A stretch of DNA of 64,000 nucleotides from Setomelanomma holmii (GCA_010015745.1 ML978177.1:124001-188000), one strand, 5' to 3'; shown: positions 12,501-25,629, counted from the stretch's first letter. Translations and numbers: made by a program. The notes: a model not told the origin generated them from the sequence alone.

Positions 12501-15500
12501 ATGGTGTTCTGTACATATTGCGGGCAGTCCTTCACCAGAGACGAGCATCTGGAAAGGCATATTCTTACTCGTACGTCTCTCCCACTTAAAATCACTCAAA
12601 CTCGTCGCTGGAACCACGACGTCTCTCTATTTGCACGGTTAAACTGATTCGTCCCTGCGAGCAGATACCAATGTGAAGCCCTTCAAATGCTTTACTTGCC
12701 ACATGAGCTTTGCTCGACGGTAAGTCAGCTCATTCCTGCTCTTGCGTTCAGTTGTGCTTTGTCACAATACGCATCGTACGATAAGCTGACATGCTCCTAG
12801 GGATCTTCTACAGCGCCACTACACTGTCCACGGCCGCAACCAGAACAACGAAGAGGGTCTTCCACCGCAGGGCATAATACCCAAATCTGCTGGCCGGACG
12901 CCTATCGCTTGTAGTAACTGCGCGAAGACGAAGACGAAGTGTGACAAGAAGTTTCCGTGCAGTCGCTGCGCCCAAAGAAATCTGAAGTGCACTTTGCGTC
13001 CGACCCGTCGAGCGTCGAAGGGTGTACAAAGGGTTGGTGGTCCTCCAGAGGGAGGCACTGGCAGTGGAAGCTCAAGCGAAGGAAGCACCACAGAGGCCAA
13101 TCATCCGTCTGGCGGAAACTCGCCGGCTCATGACGCGCAGCCTCAGCAAGCGTCTCCTCAGCAACTTCCGCCTCAACAGCTCCCGCTTGGTCAACAACCT
13201 CCATCAAAACGACAGTCCCAATCACCATCCGTGTCCGCGACGCACTCGAGGAACCCTTCGATTTCAATGCCAGTACAGCCTGTTTCAAATCCGCCTCAGG
13301 AGGAGAAAGCTCTTCAGGTGCCAATATCGCACACACCGCCGTTTTTCGATCAATCTCCACAACAGAACTCATTACCACAAGCACCTTCATTATTATCACC
13401 ACTCCCGACTCCCGTACACGGCATGAACGGATTCATGACCTCTACTCCTATGTCTGGGTATGATGATTTCGTTCGAACGGTTCGGGATCAATCCGAAAAC
13501 TCTAGCCCACAATTCATGATGGATCCCTGGAACACGATGTCTATGGGTCCTGAGTTTGATCCGATGCGGATAGATCCTTCACTCATGATGTCGATGAACA
13601 TGGATATGAGCATGGGACCCCCACCGGACGGGATCCTCGGCATGATCCCTGAAATGTCTCCACAACAAGCTTTCGGACCGGTTCAAACTCCATTACAGAC
13701 CCCCCGCATGGACGAATCGTTCTCGGATCTCCAGATTGGAAGCTCGGCGTCAATGTTCTACCCGTCGAACAGGCACTCTTCTATTGCTGACGCGGGCATT
13801 CCGGACTTGGGTGCTATTATCGCTGCCCAAGATGGCTGGACAGTCTTCCGCTGCACTCCGTCAATACCATCAAGCTCGTGTCCTCGCACTGCGCGGCTAA
13901 ATTTGGAACGTCTGGAGATAAGCCTCAAAAATCATGAGGGTTGGAGCAACTGGTCGCCATCGTGGGATGAGTCCGACTTCCAGCAAGGCGGCCAAATAGC
14001 GGTCGCCAAGCTGCAGGAGTCCACGCGCGATAAGCTTCTCGCAATCACCCAGACCTTCCTGCACAAAGCACTAGACATCCACAAGGATGGTAGCAGCTCG
14101 TCGAGCAGTGGCGAGTCTCCTGGGTCGATTGCTTCCGGGTCCAATTTTGTTCTTCTGCCTCCCGCGCGCGTTCTGGAATATTTCCTTAGGTCATACGCCA
14201 ATTCTTTTGAACGCTACTACCCAACGTCTGCGCGCGGAGTGTTGGACACTAACGAGTTGATGCAAAACTTCAACGACAAAGCATCGAGCTTGTTGATCCT
14301 CATGATGATCGCACAAGGTGCGATGAACATTCCGTCCGTTGAGGCGCGGTGGTTAACCGGTGGATTCACCGAAGCTTGCCGCATCTCGATTTTCGACCTC
14401 ATCGAGAAGAACATCATTATGGCGGGTGATCCCATTGTGCTGCGTGCAGCGCTTCTCTTTACGGTGCAGGCGGCTTGGAGTGGCGATAAGTGGCAGATGG
14501 ACATCGCCATGGGCCAGCGCGGAATGTACTTCGCGATGCTTCGACACTCAGGTATCCTCGAGACAAGAATGGCGACGTCGACACCTCAAATGAATGGAAA
14601 TACGACGGCAGACTCGTTGTGGCGGGACTGGCTTCAGCAAGAAAGTCGCAGTCGGTAAGTGGTGAAAACCTCGTTTAACCTCGGGATCATATGCCCGCAT
14701 CGTCACGTGGACCATACTAACACATGTCAGTCTCATCTATTCCTGGGTCATGGTCGACCAAGACTTGTCTCTTTTCCACGATACCGCTCCGCTGTTTTCG
14801 GTTACTGAGTTCGGCGCACCCATGCCAGACTCGGATCGACTTTGGCAGGCGCAGACAGCCGCGGAGTGGTCGGAGACTTTCAACCAAGTCCACGAGTTCT
14901 CCAATGGGTACTCCTCCATTGGGTCAGGCGCCAGACCCCTCAGTCTAAGAGATCTCTTCCGCCATTTCCTTGATGACGAAATTGTTATCCAGGATATTCA
15001 GGAGGTCCATCTCACTCCTATGCATCTGCGCTTGTTGCTTCATCCATTGCAAACTCTTGTGTGCCAGTACTGCCAGCTGCTGAGCTGTTTCTCAGACAGC
15101 GTAGCATCGAGGTCTCGCAACAGAGCGCTCACCGCGGCGTCGACTCGAGTGCGTCTGGAAGAAGTGCAGGCGTTGTTGGGTCGTTGGTTCGACCTGGCGC
15201 AACGGTACATGAAGGTTAATCCCATATGCCCCATGATGCAAGCCAACCTCGTCATGTTCCACCTCATCAGCATGAACGCCGTGACCACCTTCCCTGAGAT
15301 CGAGAGGTTGGCGCGACGAGAGGGTCTCGACGGGTCGTATCCGCAGTTGATGTGGATGCACAAGAAGTGCATTTCCGACGTTCAGGAGGCCATCATCCAC
15401 GCTGGGCAGATCCTTCGTCTCGTCCGGGAGATGCCTCGAGGCATTCGTCCACCATGGTGGCCTGGTGCTGTCTACCGCGCTGCTCTTGTTGTGTGGACAG

Positions 15501-15790
15501 ATGCGATGGCAAACCACGAGTCAGTAAGCCCGACCCAGCAGCAAAGGCAATTCCAGCCGCCTAATGCTGTGTTCCCCATCGATCGTCTGCCGTCGGATCA
15601 CCCGATGATCCTCAGGTACATGTCTCGCAAAGAAGGCATCCCAACGATGACCAAGCGAGACGGTACGCCAGTGCCATTAGACAATGGCTTTGCAGTATTA
15701 TCGCATTGCATCGATGTCATCGATGAAGGTGTCGCGACACGATTTTCCGACGGTATCCGCAGTAAGTTGGAGAAGCTTGCGAGAGGCTGA
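12501..15790 (+). CDS. CMR1: Cmr1/Pig1-type melanin transcription factor (C2H2 + Zn2Cys6)
   Basis: Exons 12501..12570, 12665..12719, 12801..14654 and 14731..15790 join to a 1,012-residue protein. The first two short exons and the start of the third encode two C2H2 fingers (C4, C7, H20, H24 and C32, C35, H48, H52). A fungal Zn2Cys6 binuclear cluster follows (C79, C82, C89, C95, C98, C105). A long Gln/Pro/Ser-rich linker comes next, then a helical C-terminal half like the fungal-specific transcription factor domain. Two C2H2 fingers plus one Zn2Cys6 cluster in a protein of about 1,000 residues is the hallmark of Cmr1/Pig1 regulators, which activate DHN-melanin genes. Its position between a SAT-type PKS and THN reductase supports this. 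The last intron has a CTAAC branch site. The leader carries a short upstream frame. Confidence 0.93.
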
Positions 15791-15795
15791 GCGGT

Positions 15796-15822
15796 TTTGA
15801 AACCTTTGAAACCTTTGAAACC
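15796..15822. repeat. 9-bp direct repeat, three copies
   Basis: Three perfect copies of TTTGAAACC lie immediately 3' of the CMR1 stop codon, probably in its 3' UTR. No function is evident. Confidence 0.9.
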
Positions 15823-18009
15823 TTTTTCATCTTCATTGGTGTTGACCCCATCGTGGTGTCACACAGGTGTACCAGCAGGCGTTCCGGTATCGGCTTTCCA
15901 TCACTTTGATATCTATTCCCATCTCTTTCTGGTAGCTCATCATCAGCATCAGCATCGGCGGATGCCACAGGGCAGCATATGGGAACGGTCTTTTATTTAT
16001 GTCAGATACGGCGTTCGTTGGCGGCCCACCGGCGATGGCGTTGAGTGGCGAGATGTTTGCTGATAGAGCGCTTCGTGCCTGCGACGTCGCCATCAATCAC
16101 GACTGCACCGCAGTCCAATAATGTATAGTGCATAGCCATGATGACCACAAGGCACGAAGAAGGTGGGATGGAATACCAAGACATACCTTATCAAAGCCGA
16201 TGATGATGACGAGTGCTGAATGTAGTTGGTAATCGTCTGTATTGGGGTAGTTGTAAGCGGGGTGGGTGTCTCTTTCCGTCTAATCTGCCAATGAGAAGAG
16301 ATGGCTGATGGTTTTTCGGTTAAGGCAGCACATTCCTCATGTACAATTTCTTCAAGTCCAAGTCGGCGATACAGGATCTCATTTCGGAAGGTTAACAGTA
16401 GGGTGAGAGGGTTCGTTAGTAACGGCCGATGTGCAGCGTATATATCGCTCTTCTATCCTTACCAAGGGTCTTTGCGTCATGGGGTGACCTGCCATGAGCG
16501 ACCTATCATGCTTTTTTCCCTTGTGCGCTTGTGTTTCAGGTGCAAGCCAGACATGCAGCATGGTGGAGTTGGTGATTGGTGTTGCCAGCGCTTGGTGGCC
16601 GATGGCGGGGTTGTCTAGGTGGCCTATATGGTTGAGGTGACGGTGAGGGTAAAGGCGGAACGACTGTGGTGGGGTGGTTCCAGCTGGAAGGGCCATGGGA
16701 TAGGTTGGTAATCAAGGGCTTGCGTAGGCTTTAGAGTTGACATCGACTCAGGTCTCGGGCACGTGGATCGAGGGAAGAGTCGGGAAGGGGGATTGATAAG
16801 GCGAATATTCCTTCTCCGGAGATGGCTCAGTGCCCTCACAGCGTGGTCGCATGCGAGATCGCACATCCAAAGATGGTTGAGAACGACCAACTGGTAACGA
16901 TTGGCGCAGGACTATGGTACATACCTTGTCTGGCTCATCATCCACGTCGCCTCTCCTCCTTCCCCGGACGGCATGCAGGTCCTCCGTCACACCGTGTGTG
17001 CGCTGCTACTCTTTAGGTTATACCATGCATCGTTGATCACCGGCAGCAAACGTGGTAACCCAAAACTGTCGCTGCAGTCCGGCAAACTGGGTAGCCTACG
17101 AGTAAGGCAGCCTAATCGATCGTACATGGGTGTTTATCAGCGCCATGTCTAGCCAATTTGGTCGCGCCGATTACTTCTGCTCTACGCCTGCTCATGGAGG
17201 AACAATTCATGCCGGCTTAGTATACTCTCCTCAGGTATCACAATGACAGAAAGACGACACCAAGACGGCTTGCTGCAGGCTCGTTGCTTGACAGGCTTAC
17301 GCGTTCTGCATGCGCTGTCACCAGTGGCCGTTGTGTGGTGAACGTATGGCTGCTATAAAAGACAAGAGCGGTTAGTACTTCTTCACTCCAACGCTGACGT
17401 CGAAATACATCACAACGAACGGCATGACCGCGCTTTAAACGCTCGAAACCATGAGAGTTATTCCTAATGCGAGACCAACACGAGAAACACTAAAGCCTAC
17501 GGATGCCCGCATTATGGCCGTAGTCAGTACGTATGTGAACCGTGCCATCGGACAATGGCTATGGAAATCTTTACAAGGCGGAGTAGCCTCGTAAACTTCA
17601 CGGCAACGCCGGTAAGTCGGGGATTATAATGGCCGTTGATGGCCATGCGCCTGCCAAAGATGGTAACGTATGGCAGAAACGAGCGGTGGTACTCTATGCG
17701 CGCCGGTTGAGGGCCTGCGACATGTAGATCCCGCGCGTGCCGTAGCCTAGCCGCTAGGGTCAAAGCTTCAATCTCCGGATACTTCACGGATAGCAACCGA
17801 AAGAGGCCGAATTGGGATTGTGGCTGATCTATGGTATGTCATAATGCCTGGGAACCATCTTCTTTCGGTAATTTGAGCGTTTTTCTGTGCGTCCAGCAAG
17901 TACTACTTGGAAGTTTCCGGAGGTCACAGTAGGGGATTCACTGACATCAAACCATCGTGAGCGAAGGATTACAAGGCGTTCAAGTCATGAGCAAGGGTGC
18001 CAGTGACAA

Positions 18010-18052
18010 TGCATGATCTTTGCATGATCTTTGCATGATCTTTGCATGATCT
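18010..18052. repeat. 11-bp tandem repeat, about four copies
   Basis: The unit TGCATGATCTT is repeated three times perfectly, and a fourth copy lacks only its last base. It lies mid-way between CMR1 and THR1. Each unit contains the palindrome-like TGCATGATC core, so it could be a length-variable marker or a clustered binding site. No function is shown. Confidence 0.9.
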
Positions 18053-20032
18053 CTTCGCGAAGGATCAATCACCTGTGGTTGCGGCACAGATGTTTGAAGA
18101 TCATGGTAGAGATAGATGGTGTGCCTGAGTGATCACGCCCAAGTTTGCACCTTACTGACTGGGCGGAGAATGGGGGAGGGGGAAGCGAAGCTTTTCAGGA
18201 ATAGTCATCGGGAAATGCTGCCCTGCATGTTGAATCCGCAGGCTTGAATAGACCCAGGGATGTATATCAAGGTGATGTGCAAACTTGTTGCTGTTATGGT
18301 ACGTTATCGACCGATCGAAAATTATGTGACTGGTCCGCTACACGTTATGTGGGAAAGGCCCTCTTCTTCTGAGGTAGGGTATGGCTCTAAATTGCTGACG
18401 TGAACGATGCAGGACCCATAGAGGTTCGTTTGAAGCTGTACTGCTTGGAGACGCGGTTGACGAGAACTTGAGGCAAGCAGACTCTCCCTCCAGTTTGAAA
18501 GGAATGGTTTGCCCGGGTTCATACCACCATCCCGCGACTCTGAACAAGCAGCCTTCATAAGCTAGATCTGCTATAATCTACGACTGCTTGCTGGACTTTG
18601 TTGCGCCCGAGTCACCGTATCTGCGACCGGTGTCATCCAAACGCAATTTGAGCTTCAACGTAGCTTGCAGGATACGCGTCTACTCGTCATGCCATGCAAG
18701 GTCATTACAGTCCAGTACGTGCGGCATGCATATACAAGCCAGTAGGACAGCATGGAGAGCGATCCCAGCTCATGGTAGGACTGTCCCGCTCCTTCATCCA
18801 CATCCTGATAAGGCGCGACGCATATGTGGAAAGATGCGACTTTGCTTACAAGCAGATGAATTGCTGGACTCAACTATGCTCGCTTCGAGCCGTGGACAGA
18901 TACGAGCGCTGGAGTCCAGTTCTGCCGCGATAGTTGAAATGAAAGAGTCGGGTCATCGTACCATGCTAGAGCTGTGGTGCTCTAAGTTGGGCTCTGCCAA
19001 CTGCAAGTAAGACTTTGTCCGCTAGAGCTTCGCATGCCATGATATGAATAGGCGTACACCTTGCTCCTGATACCCTAAGCTCTTCTCTTGCTTGTATGGA
19101 GAAATGAAAAGACGAAGTGAGGTTGGAAAAGCACAGGCCAGCATCGCGGGGAGCCGAAAAGTGATCGTTGATTGCGACACCATTTTGGGTCCGAAGGTGA
19201 GACGAACCATTTGCCGGATCCTCGCGGACTCCACAATTCTCAATGTAGTGACACCTGGCGGAATACCAAGACTGGGAGATGGGGATCCATCGGACGCGTT
19301 GTAGGACGTTGTTTGTTGTTGCGACACGCGAAGAAGGACCCTGAGAACATCTCAAAATCACCCTGCAGACGATCACATGACGTCGACTGCGAACACGATG
19401 AATTCTGTACATCCAGGCACAGCTCATCTCCTCGCATCTCTCGCTCTCGGAGAGACTTCTGACGGAGGCACATACAAGCGGCTCGACGACTCGGTGAGGA
19501 AGTACCTGACTCAGCTGGCTCCGAAAATAGTATCCAAATCCTCGTATGCGCTGACACGATTCACTGCCGCATCAAAGTCAATCCCTCAGACACACAGGTC
19601 GAGCGCGACTCAGATTCCAAAGAGTGCGCTGTGTTCCAAATTTGGATGTGCTGTGCGTGAAACAGCTCGACGCTTCACGATCAAAGGTTTGGTGTTGTTC
19701 ATTTTCGTTTCCATGACGGGCATGCACACACCGTCCAATCAAAAGCCGGCTCTGAGGGTGTCGGCCCCTCACTTCCGGACATTGCCCTCAGCGACAGAAT
19801 ACTGCGCAGAGGCTCTGGGTCTCCTACCGGGCTGTGGCTACGGAAAATATGCGGCTCAGGTACAGTGTTTCACTCATTAGGACCCTCACGACTGTCGGAG
19901 GCGGTGCTTAGTCCGAAGCGGAGACGATCGTCGGGGGAAACAGTATGGATGTTGAGGTACCGGCAGAACTTTGGTAGGAGAAGCACTCCTCATAGAGTCC
20001 GCCGTCCGCTGGAGTGCCGAGTCGCAGAGTGG

Positions 20033-20038
20033 TATATA
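20033..20038 (+). promoter_or_regulatory. TATA-like box of THR1
   Basis: TATATA lies about 115 bp before the reductase ATG and is followed by a C/A-rich leader, a normal arrangement for a highly expressed fungal gene. Assigned by motif and position only. Confidence 0.4.
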
Positions 20039-20152
20039 GGGTAGAGTTTATACCTTTAGTGCAGCATTATCACCAGCACACTCAACACATCAATACAACC
20101 TCCCTCCAAACACACCCTTTTCCCACCTCATCAACCAAACAGCACAGACGCA

Positions 20153-21059
20153 ATGGCTGCTATCGAACAGACCTGGAGCTTGGAGGGCAAGGTTGCCGTT
20201 GTCACTGGCTCAGGTATGTGATCCTGCATGATCAACACCAAAGACTCTTTACTCACTAAATTTCAGGCCGTGGTATCGGCAAGGCGATGGCCATCGAGCT
20301 CGCTAAGCGAGGTGCTAAGGTTGCTGTGAACTACGCCAACGCCGTCGAGGGCGCCGAGGCCGTCGTCAAGGAGATCAAGGCATTGGGCAACGGCTCCGAT
20401 GCCGCCGCCTTCAAGGCCAACGTTGGCAATGTTGAGGAGACCGTCAAGCTCATGGACGATGTTGTTGCCCACTTTGGCAAGCTCGACATTTGCTGCTCCA
20501 ACTCGGGTGTCGTCTCATTCGGCCACTTCGCCGATGTTGAACCAGAAGAGTTCGACCGTGTCTTCAACATCAACACTCGTGGCCAGTTCTTCGTTGCCAA
20601 GGAGGCATACAAGAGGATGGAAGTTGGTGGCAGAATCATCTTGATGGGCTCCATCACTGGTCAGGCCAAGGGTGTACCAAAGCACGCCATCTACTCTGGC
20701 TCAAAGGGCGCCATTGAGACCTTCACAAGGTGCATGGCTATCGGTATGTGGTAAATCCGGTCTTTGCTCACTCAGTATACTAACAACCATTAGATGCTGG
20801 CGAGAAGAAGGTCACAGTCAACTGCGTCGCACCCGGTGGCATCAAGACCGACATGTACCACGCCGTCTGCCGCGAGTACATTCCCGGTGGTGAGAAACTC
20901 AGCGATGACCAGGTCGACGAGTACGCCTGCACATGGTCACCACACAACCGTGTTGGCCAGCCAGTGGACATTGCCCGCGTCGTATGCTTCCTTGCCTCTA
21001 AGGATGGTGACTGGGTCAACGGCAAAGTCATCGGCATTGACGGTGCTGCCTGCATGTAA
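20153..21059 (+). CDS. THR1: 1,3,8-trihydroxynaphthalene reductase (melanin)
   Basis: Exons 20153..20213, 20267..20743 and 20794..21059 encode 267 residues, the usual family length. It is a classical short-chain dehydrogenase: the NADPH-binding motif TGSGRGIG is at residues 18-25, and the catalytic Ser149, Tyr163 and Lys167 are present in YSGSK context. The protein ends in Gly-Ala-Ala-Cys-Met. A C-terminal methionine reaching the active site is characteristic of trihydroxynaphthalene reductases of the Magnaporthe/Brn1 type. The enzyme reduces 1,3,8-THN to vermelone (and often 1,3,6,8-THN to scytalone) in DHN-melanin synthesis. Both introns have GTATG donors and clear 3' sites. Linkage to the PKS and Cmr1-type regulator makes the assignment very strong. 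Scytalone dehydratase is not in the window. Confidence 0.95.
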
Positions 21060-22494
21060 AGCAGTCGGTTCGATTAGATAGTTTCTTTGGATCATTCGGG
21101 TGATTTTGAGCGATAGGCCAACATCGAAGCATGCATATCGGCGTTCTTCTTCGTAGATGGAATGGAATGATAACCTGACCCTCAAAAACATCTTACCTTT
21201 GAAGTGAATGTCAATTGTGTCACACCTTAGCTCTGAACACGCCGTAATCAACGGGCATCGTTAGCGGATGTCGTTACTTCACAATAGCATTTACGCAGAT
21301 GTAGTCGCTGCATTCTGGTGTGTGTAACAGTGTGGAATTTGATCGTGCGGTGGACGACGAAACAGCAGGCTGCAGTGGAGATGCTCAACCTTTGTCTTCA
21401 GTCTCGGATTTTGCAACCAGTTTTTCGGAGATCATCGATCTGCTCCGCCTGCTGGCTAAATTTTTTATGTGGTCGTGTGTCGTGTTGGAGTACCAGAGAT
21501 CACAATGAACCATGTACAAAGTGGCGCTTACCTAAAAGAGACTAGCAAAGCTCAAATAGCCGAGGGCGATCGCCTCTGTGCAGCAAACTCCTCGCGAAAC
21601 ACTACTCGAAACATCGTGGTTTGATCGTGCCACCTGTCCAGCTTCGTCACAAGACCTCACCAAAGATACAAGGGGATTGCGCGCCCAATTGCGTGGTAGC
21701 TTTTCTGCGCGACAGCCGTCTGTACATGTATCTCATGCGAATGTTCTTGTCATCGGTGTTCCCTCGAGTATCCTGATGGTTTTGACCTCAATATAGTACC
21801 CGGTCACTCCAGTCAAGAGAGATCAACTACGGAGGCTGACTTGGCATTGTCGCTTATGCGCTTCATGAGCCTCCAGGTGACAAATGGGTTATCGTGCCAA
21901 GACGACGACATCGTTTGTGGTCCGGCTACTCGAAGCATGGTAATGCGGATTTCTGGTTCTTGATACGTTCTCTCCAGTTTCGAGCTAAGCTTTTTGTCGC
22001 GGAGGTTACCAAACCAAACAGGCCAGCTCGTTTCTGAAACTACATCTGCACAGAAAGCACACTTCAACACCACGGAAGAGCACTTGGCCGACGCCGAACA
22101 TGGCGATTGACCATGGATCAGCTGTCTTCAGACCTCGTCAGGATGTCATTACCGAAGGATTAGAGTGAGTACCGCATGGCATCGCAGCCCCATTGCCACA
22201 TCAGGTTGCAAGATGTGAATCCGGATGTCATCGCCATTCCAGTCTGCAGCACGAGTTTGAAACTCGACATCGGCCACTGGAGACCCGGCCAGACTTCCTG
22301 ACCTTGCCACAAGAACCAAGACTTCCCATAATAGACGTAGCTGCTCCGACCAGTGGTGTGAAGACCTCTTTGCGTAGCAATTCCGGTCAGTGGCTTCGTC
22401 GTTCCTTCACTTGTGCTCTTCGCATCCCTTGTAATTGTCCTTTTCCTATTCTTAATCTTTCATTCAAGCCCAGGTGGCTATACACTTAATCAAG
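21060..22494. other. Intergenic region, no gene seen
   Basis: This holds the THR1 3' UTR and the promoter of the secreted repeat protein. Only short frames without domains are present. The last 80 bases before 22495 are T/C-rich, consistent with a leader. Confidence 0.5.
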
Positions 22495-24375
22495 ATGACG
22501 TCCGGTACTCTCTCATCACTTTTCGTACTCTTCTTGAGCTGCTCAATGGTCCTGGGCCAGTCGGCGAATACGCAGCAGGTTCAGTTCAACCAAGTACTTA
22601 ATATCAATGGCGACGTGAGTTTATGGTCCAAACGTTACTACATCATTTCAAGGCTAATATGCGCAGATGAACTTGAACTCGTTCCAGTTTCCCGACCGCT
22701 CAAGAGTCGAGACTTTCTCTCAAAAGCAGCAACAACTAATCGTTAATCAACAAACTCCCGCTATCCCTGCGAACCAAGTCACCGGAACAACAGGCCAGCC
22801 GTTCGTCGCGATCTCGCAGCAATCAATGACCATCAGCACCAATGGTGCTACGGATCTGGTCGGTGGCCAGGTGCAGATGGCCATCAACATGCAGAATCTT
22901 CAAAGTGCCGCAGTACAGCCTGATAACACATATGTTGCCATGCTTTCCCCAGATCGACAGACCTGGCAGATCCAGGAAACAATGAGGAGCGTCAACAGCA
23001 CCGATATGACCGTACGAATGGTCAAGCGAAACCAGCTTGACGGCGAGTATATGATCCTGGGTCGTCAGACTGTCGAGACCAATACACTTGTCCAACCGTT
23101 CGGCAATGACGCCGCTTCATCGGTTGCTATCCAAGGCACCGGCCTACAGGAGAACGAGTTTCAGGACGGCTTCAGGATGTCGACCCGGGCGACTCAGCCA
23201 TTGACCATGAATGTTGATGTTGTAGATGGGATTGATTCGAGCATGTTGGCAGGACTACAGAAGAATGGTCAAGACACCGTCAGTAAGTGTTCATGTGCAA
23301 TCTATTGTTCTCCCGGATACTGACTCCGACTGAAGATGACTACCGATACAAAGTGACTACAAACTTGGGTGCAGTCGTTCCTGACCTCAACCAGCAGGTG
23401 ACTGTTGTGCAGATGCCAAGTACGATTCCTGACTCCCTGAATGCGCAAAGCTAACAAGTACTAGTCAATGCCGTACGCATTCAGAAGATGATGCAAGCAA
23501 TGGGTGTCCCACCTACCGGTCAAGTCGCCATCGGCATTGCCCAGCGCGGTGTACTCCAGAATCCTGGCGGCGCTACTGGCAATCTCGGGGGTGCTGCTGG
23601 CGCAGGTGTCACCGCTCGTGCCCTCGGACGTGACATGTTCAGGAAGAACGTCGCACGTCAAGTTCAAGCTCAAGCTGGTCAGACCCAGACTGGACAAACT
23701 CAGACTGGTCAGACCCAAACTGGCCAAACCCAGACTGGTCAGACTCAAAACGGCCAGACCCAGACCGGACAGACCCAGAATGGACAGACCCAGGCTGGCA
23801 CTCCAACCAACAACAACAACCCCGTTGCAGCACAGCTTCTCCTTGCACCCACATTCACACCAGTCCAGGCCAACGCAGTTCTCGACCAGGCAAATCTGCG
23901 CATCGCCGTTCCCGTCCGCCAAGTCGACGGAGAATTCATCCTCACCATGCAGAAAATGGGAGGCGTTCAGGCTGTCCAGCCAGCGCAAGGTCAGACGCCC
24001 ACCGAGGGCGCTCAAACCGCTACCTCAAGTGCCGCGAGTCTCGCTCCCACCGCCGAGCAAGGCCAGCGTCCCAGCACCCAGTCGAGCACACCTCCTCTTG
24101 AAGCTGACGGCAACAAGACCTCGACCGCTGAGCCTGCGAAGAAGCCCGAGCGCCGCCAGGAGTCTGACAAGGATAAGTACGGCAACGTCAAGCCTCCCCA
24201 AGGCGCTGTGATTATGAGCATGAAGATGATTGACGATATGGTTCTTGCTGTGCAGTGGGCTGGGCAGGCGCCGATCACGCAGATGATGAACGATTACGTC
24301 AAGGCACAGACTGGACAGGGTCTTCAGTCTCTCGGGGGCAATTCGACTGATGCTGGGGCGAAGATTGTTGTTTGA
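22495..24375 (+). CDS. Secreted protein with Gln/Thr/Gly tandem repeats, function unknown
   Basis: Exons 22495..22614, 22667..23282, 23336..23419 and 23465..24375 give 576 residues. The N-terminus is a typical secretion signal: a hydrophobic stretch at about residues 6-20 (SSLFVLFLSCSMVLGQ) with likely cleavage after Gly or Gln near residue 21. The middle is rich in Gln, Asn and Thr without recognisable motifs. About residue 340 an array of 5-residue repeats (TQTGQ and variants) begins, followed by a Pro/Ala/Thr-rich stretch and a mixed-charge C-terminus. No transmembrane anchor or GPI signal is apparent at the end. I do not recognise the family. A cell-wall-associated or matrix protein is plausible from the signal and repeats, but this is inference. 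All introns are short with standard ends and the joined frame is unbroken. Confidence 0.75.
23679..23798 (+). repeat. Coding 15-bp minisatellite, about eight units
   Basis: Imperfect 15-bp units encode TQTGQ, with TQNGQ and TQAG variants, inside the secreted protein gene. The unit length is a multiple of three, so copy-number change would keep the frame. Confidence 0.9.
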
Positions 24376-25629
24376 ATGGCAGGTGGGCTTCTAGCGGCTC
24401 GATGAGGGGGCTTGTTTGCTCTATGAATATGAGGAATGGACGGGTAGGTATAGTGCTGGTAGATCGTGAGATGAAGTGGCTGGAGCCCTTTGTTTCCTTA
24501 GCTATATCGTGGCTAACAGACAATGTACATGTGGTATCATTTCTTCCTCGATCTAATTGTGCTTCGCATACATGCCAACAAGCTTTCGGGATCGGCGCAA
24601 AGTCTTGCCTGAGCTCAGAAGTGTTTCCTCAGGCTCCAATCAGAGATCAGACGCGGACGAAACGCAACATGGCGCAAGCTGTTTCGCCCCGCTTCACGAT
24701 TTGTCAATGATGAAGCGAAACATTAACACTCATGGTGGAGTGCGATTGTGAAACTATGTCCGAAAGTTTGCTGGCGTGGCATGTTGAGGATGATCTGGTT
24801 TGGGTATGTTCATGCATTGGGCGCGTATACGTGAGGAGCACTGTTTGCTGGCAACATGGTCCTTTCATCCAGGTTAGTATCCTTCGCACCGTTTCTTTGC
24901 GCATATGAGCACCTTGACCAGGACTGAATATGCGCGTTTGCACACCTGCAATGCAGATCGCAGTGAGCTCAAAAGAAAGCATGGTAAGCCCACCATACAG
25001 GTTGTGTACCAATAGCGAACTGAACCAAAGCGTTCCACTATCCTCATAGCAACTATTTGAAGGTCTGAAGAAATGAAACGGGCACGCACATGTTTTCTGC
25101 TGAGATCATATCGAAGCTCTGGAACTGATTTGCCAAGGCATCGTCGAAGTGCATGCAATCGTTGAAAACCTGTACGCATCAAACACAAGGTCAACGACGA
25201 CTTGCGCCAGATATACTCGACTCCACTTGTGCGGAACTCCAAGAATAGTGATCGATCACATAATCGAAGTACCCCGGTTGAGGCTGACAGGACTCCGTCC
25301 GCACGCGAATCAGCAGCCGCTGCGCCACATTCACCACGCCATTCTGGGAAAGAGCTGGAGCAGCCACAGCATGCGGCATCAGCATCGTGAGCCACCATGG
25401 AGTTCATCATTGGATGAGTACCCGCATCTCTCAGATTGGAGAATTGCAAATCCTGGGGCTGAAGAGCTAGGAAGCGGCTTACGCCTGCGGATCGGAGTGC
25501 TTAAGAAGGATGATGGTGGCATTGCATGTGTATTCACCACACGAAGAGACAATGCTATGCCAGAGTTCTGACTCTCGCTGATAGCATATTATCACACGGT
25601 CCTCACGTAGGCAGACAAAGACGGATGAC
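24376..25629. other. Intergenic region, no convincing gene
   Basis: A 191-codon minus-strand frame (24874-25449) and shorter frames occur, but none shows a domain, a supported start or splice-linked extension. Treated as the 3' region of the secreted protein gene and the promoter of the membrane protein gene. Confidence 0.45.

Larger units (their letters stand above)
15791..20152. other. Gene-poor interval between CMR1 and THR1
   Basis: The 4.4 kb between the regulator stop and the reductase start holds only short, unconvincing frames. Two small tandem repeats are annotated separately. The last few hundred bases are the reductase promoter and CA-rich leader. No transposon protein or terminal repeat was recognised. 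Confidence 0.5.

Noticed and set aside
23461..24015. 184-codon antisense frame with Leu/Gly/Ser repeats
   Set aside because: It is the reverse-strand shadow of the 15-bp coding minisatellite; its repeats merely mirror it.
24874..25449. 191-codon minus-strand frame
   Set aside because: No domain, splice continuation or coding character; it sits in an ordinary intergenic region.
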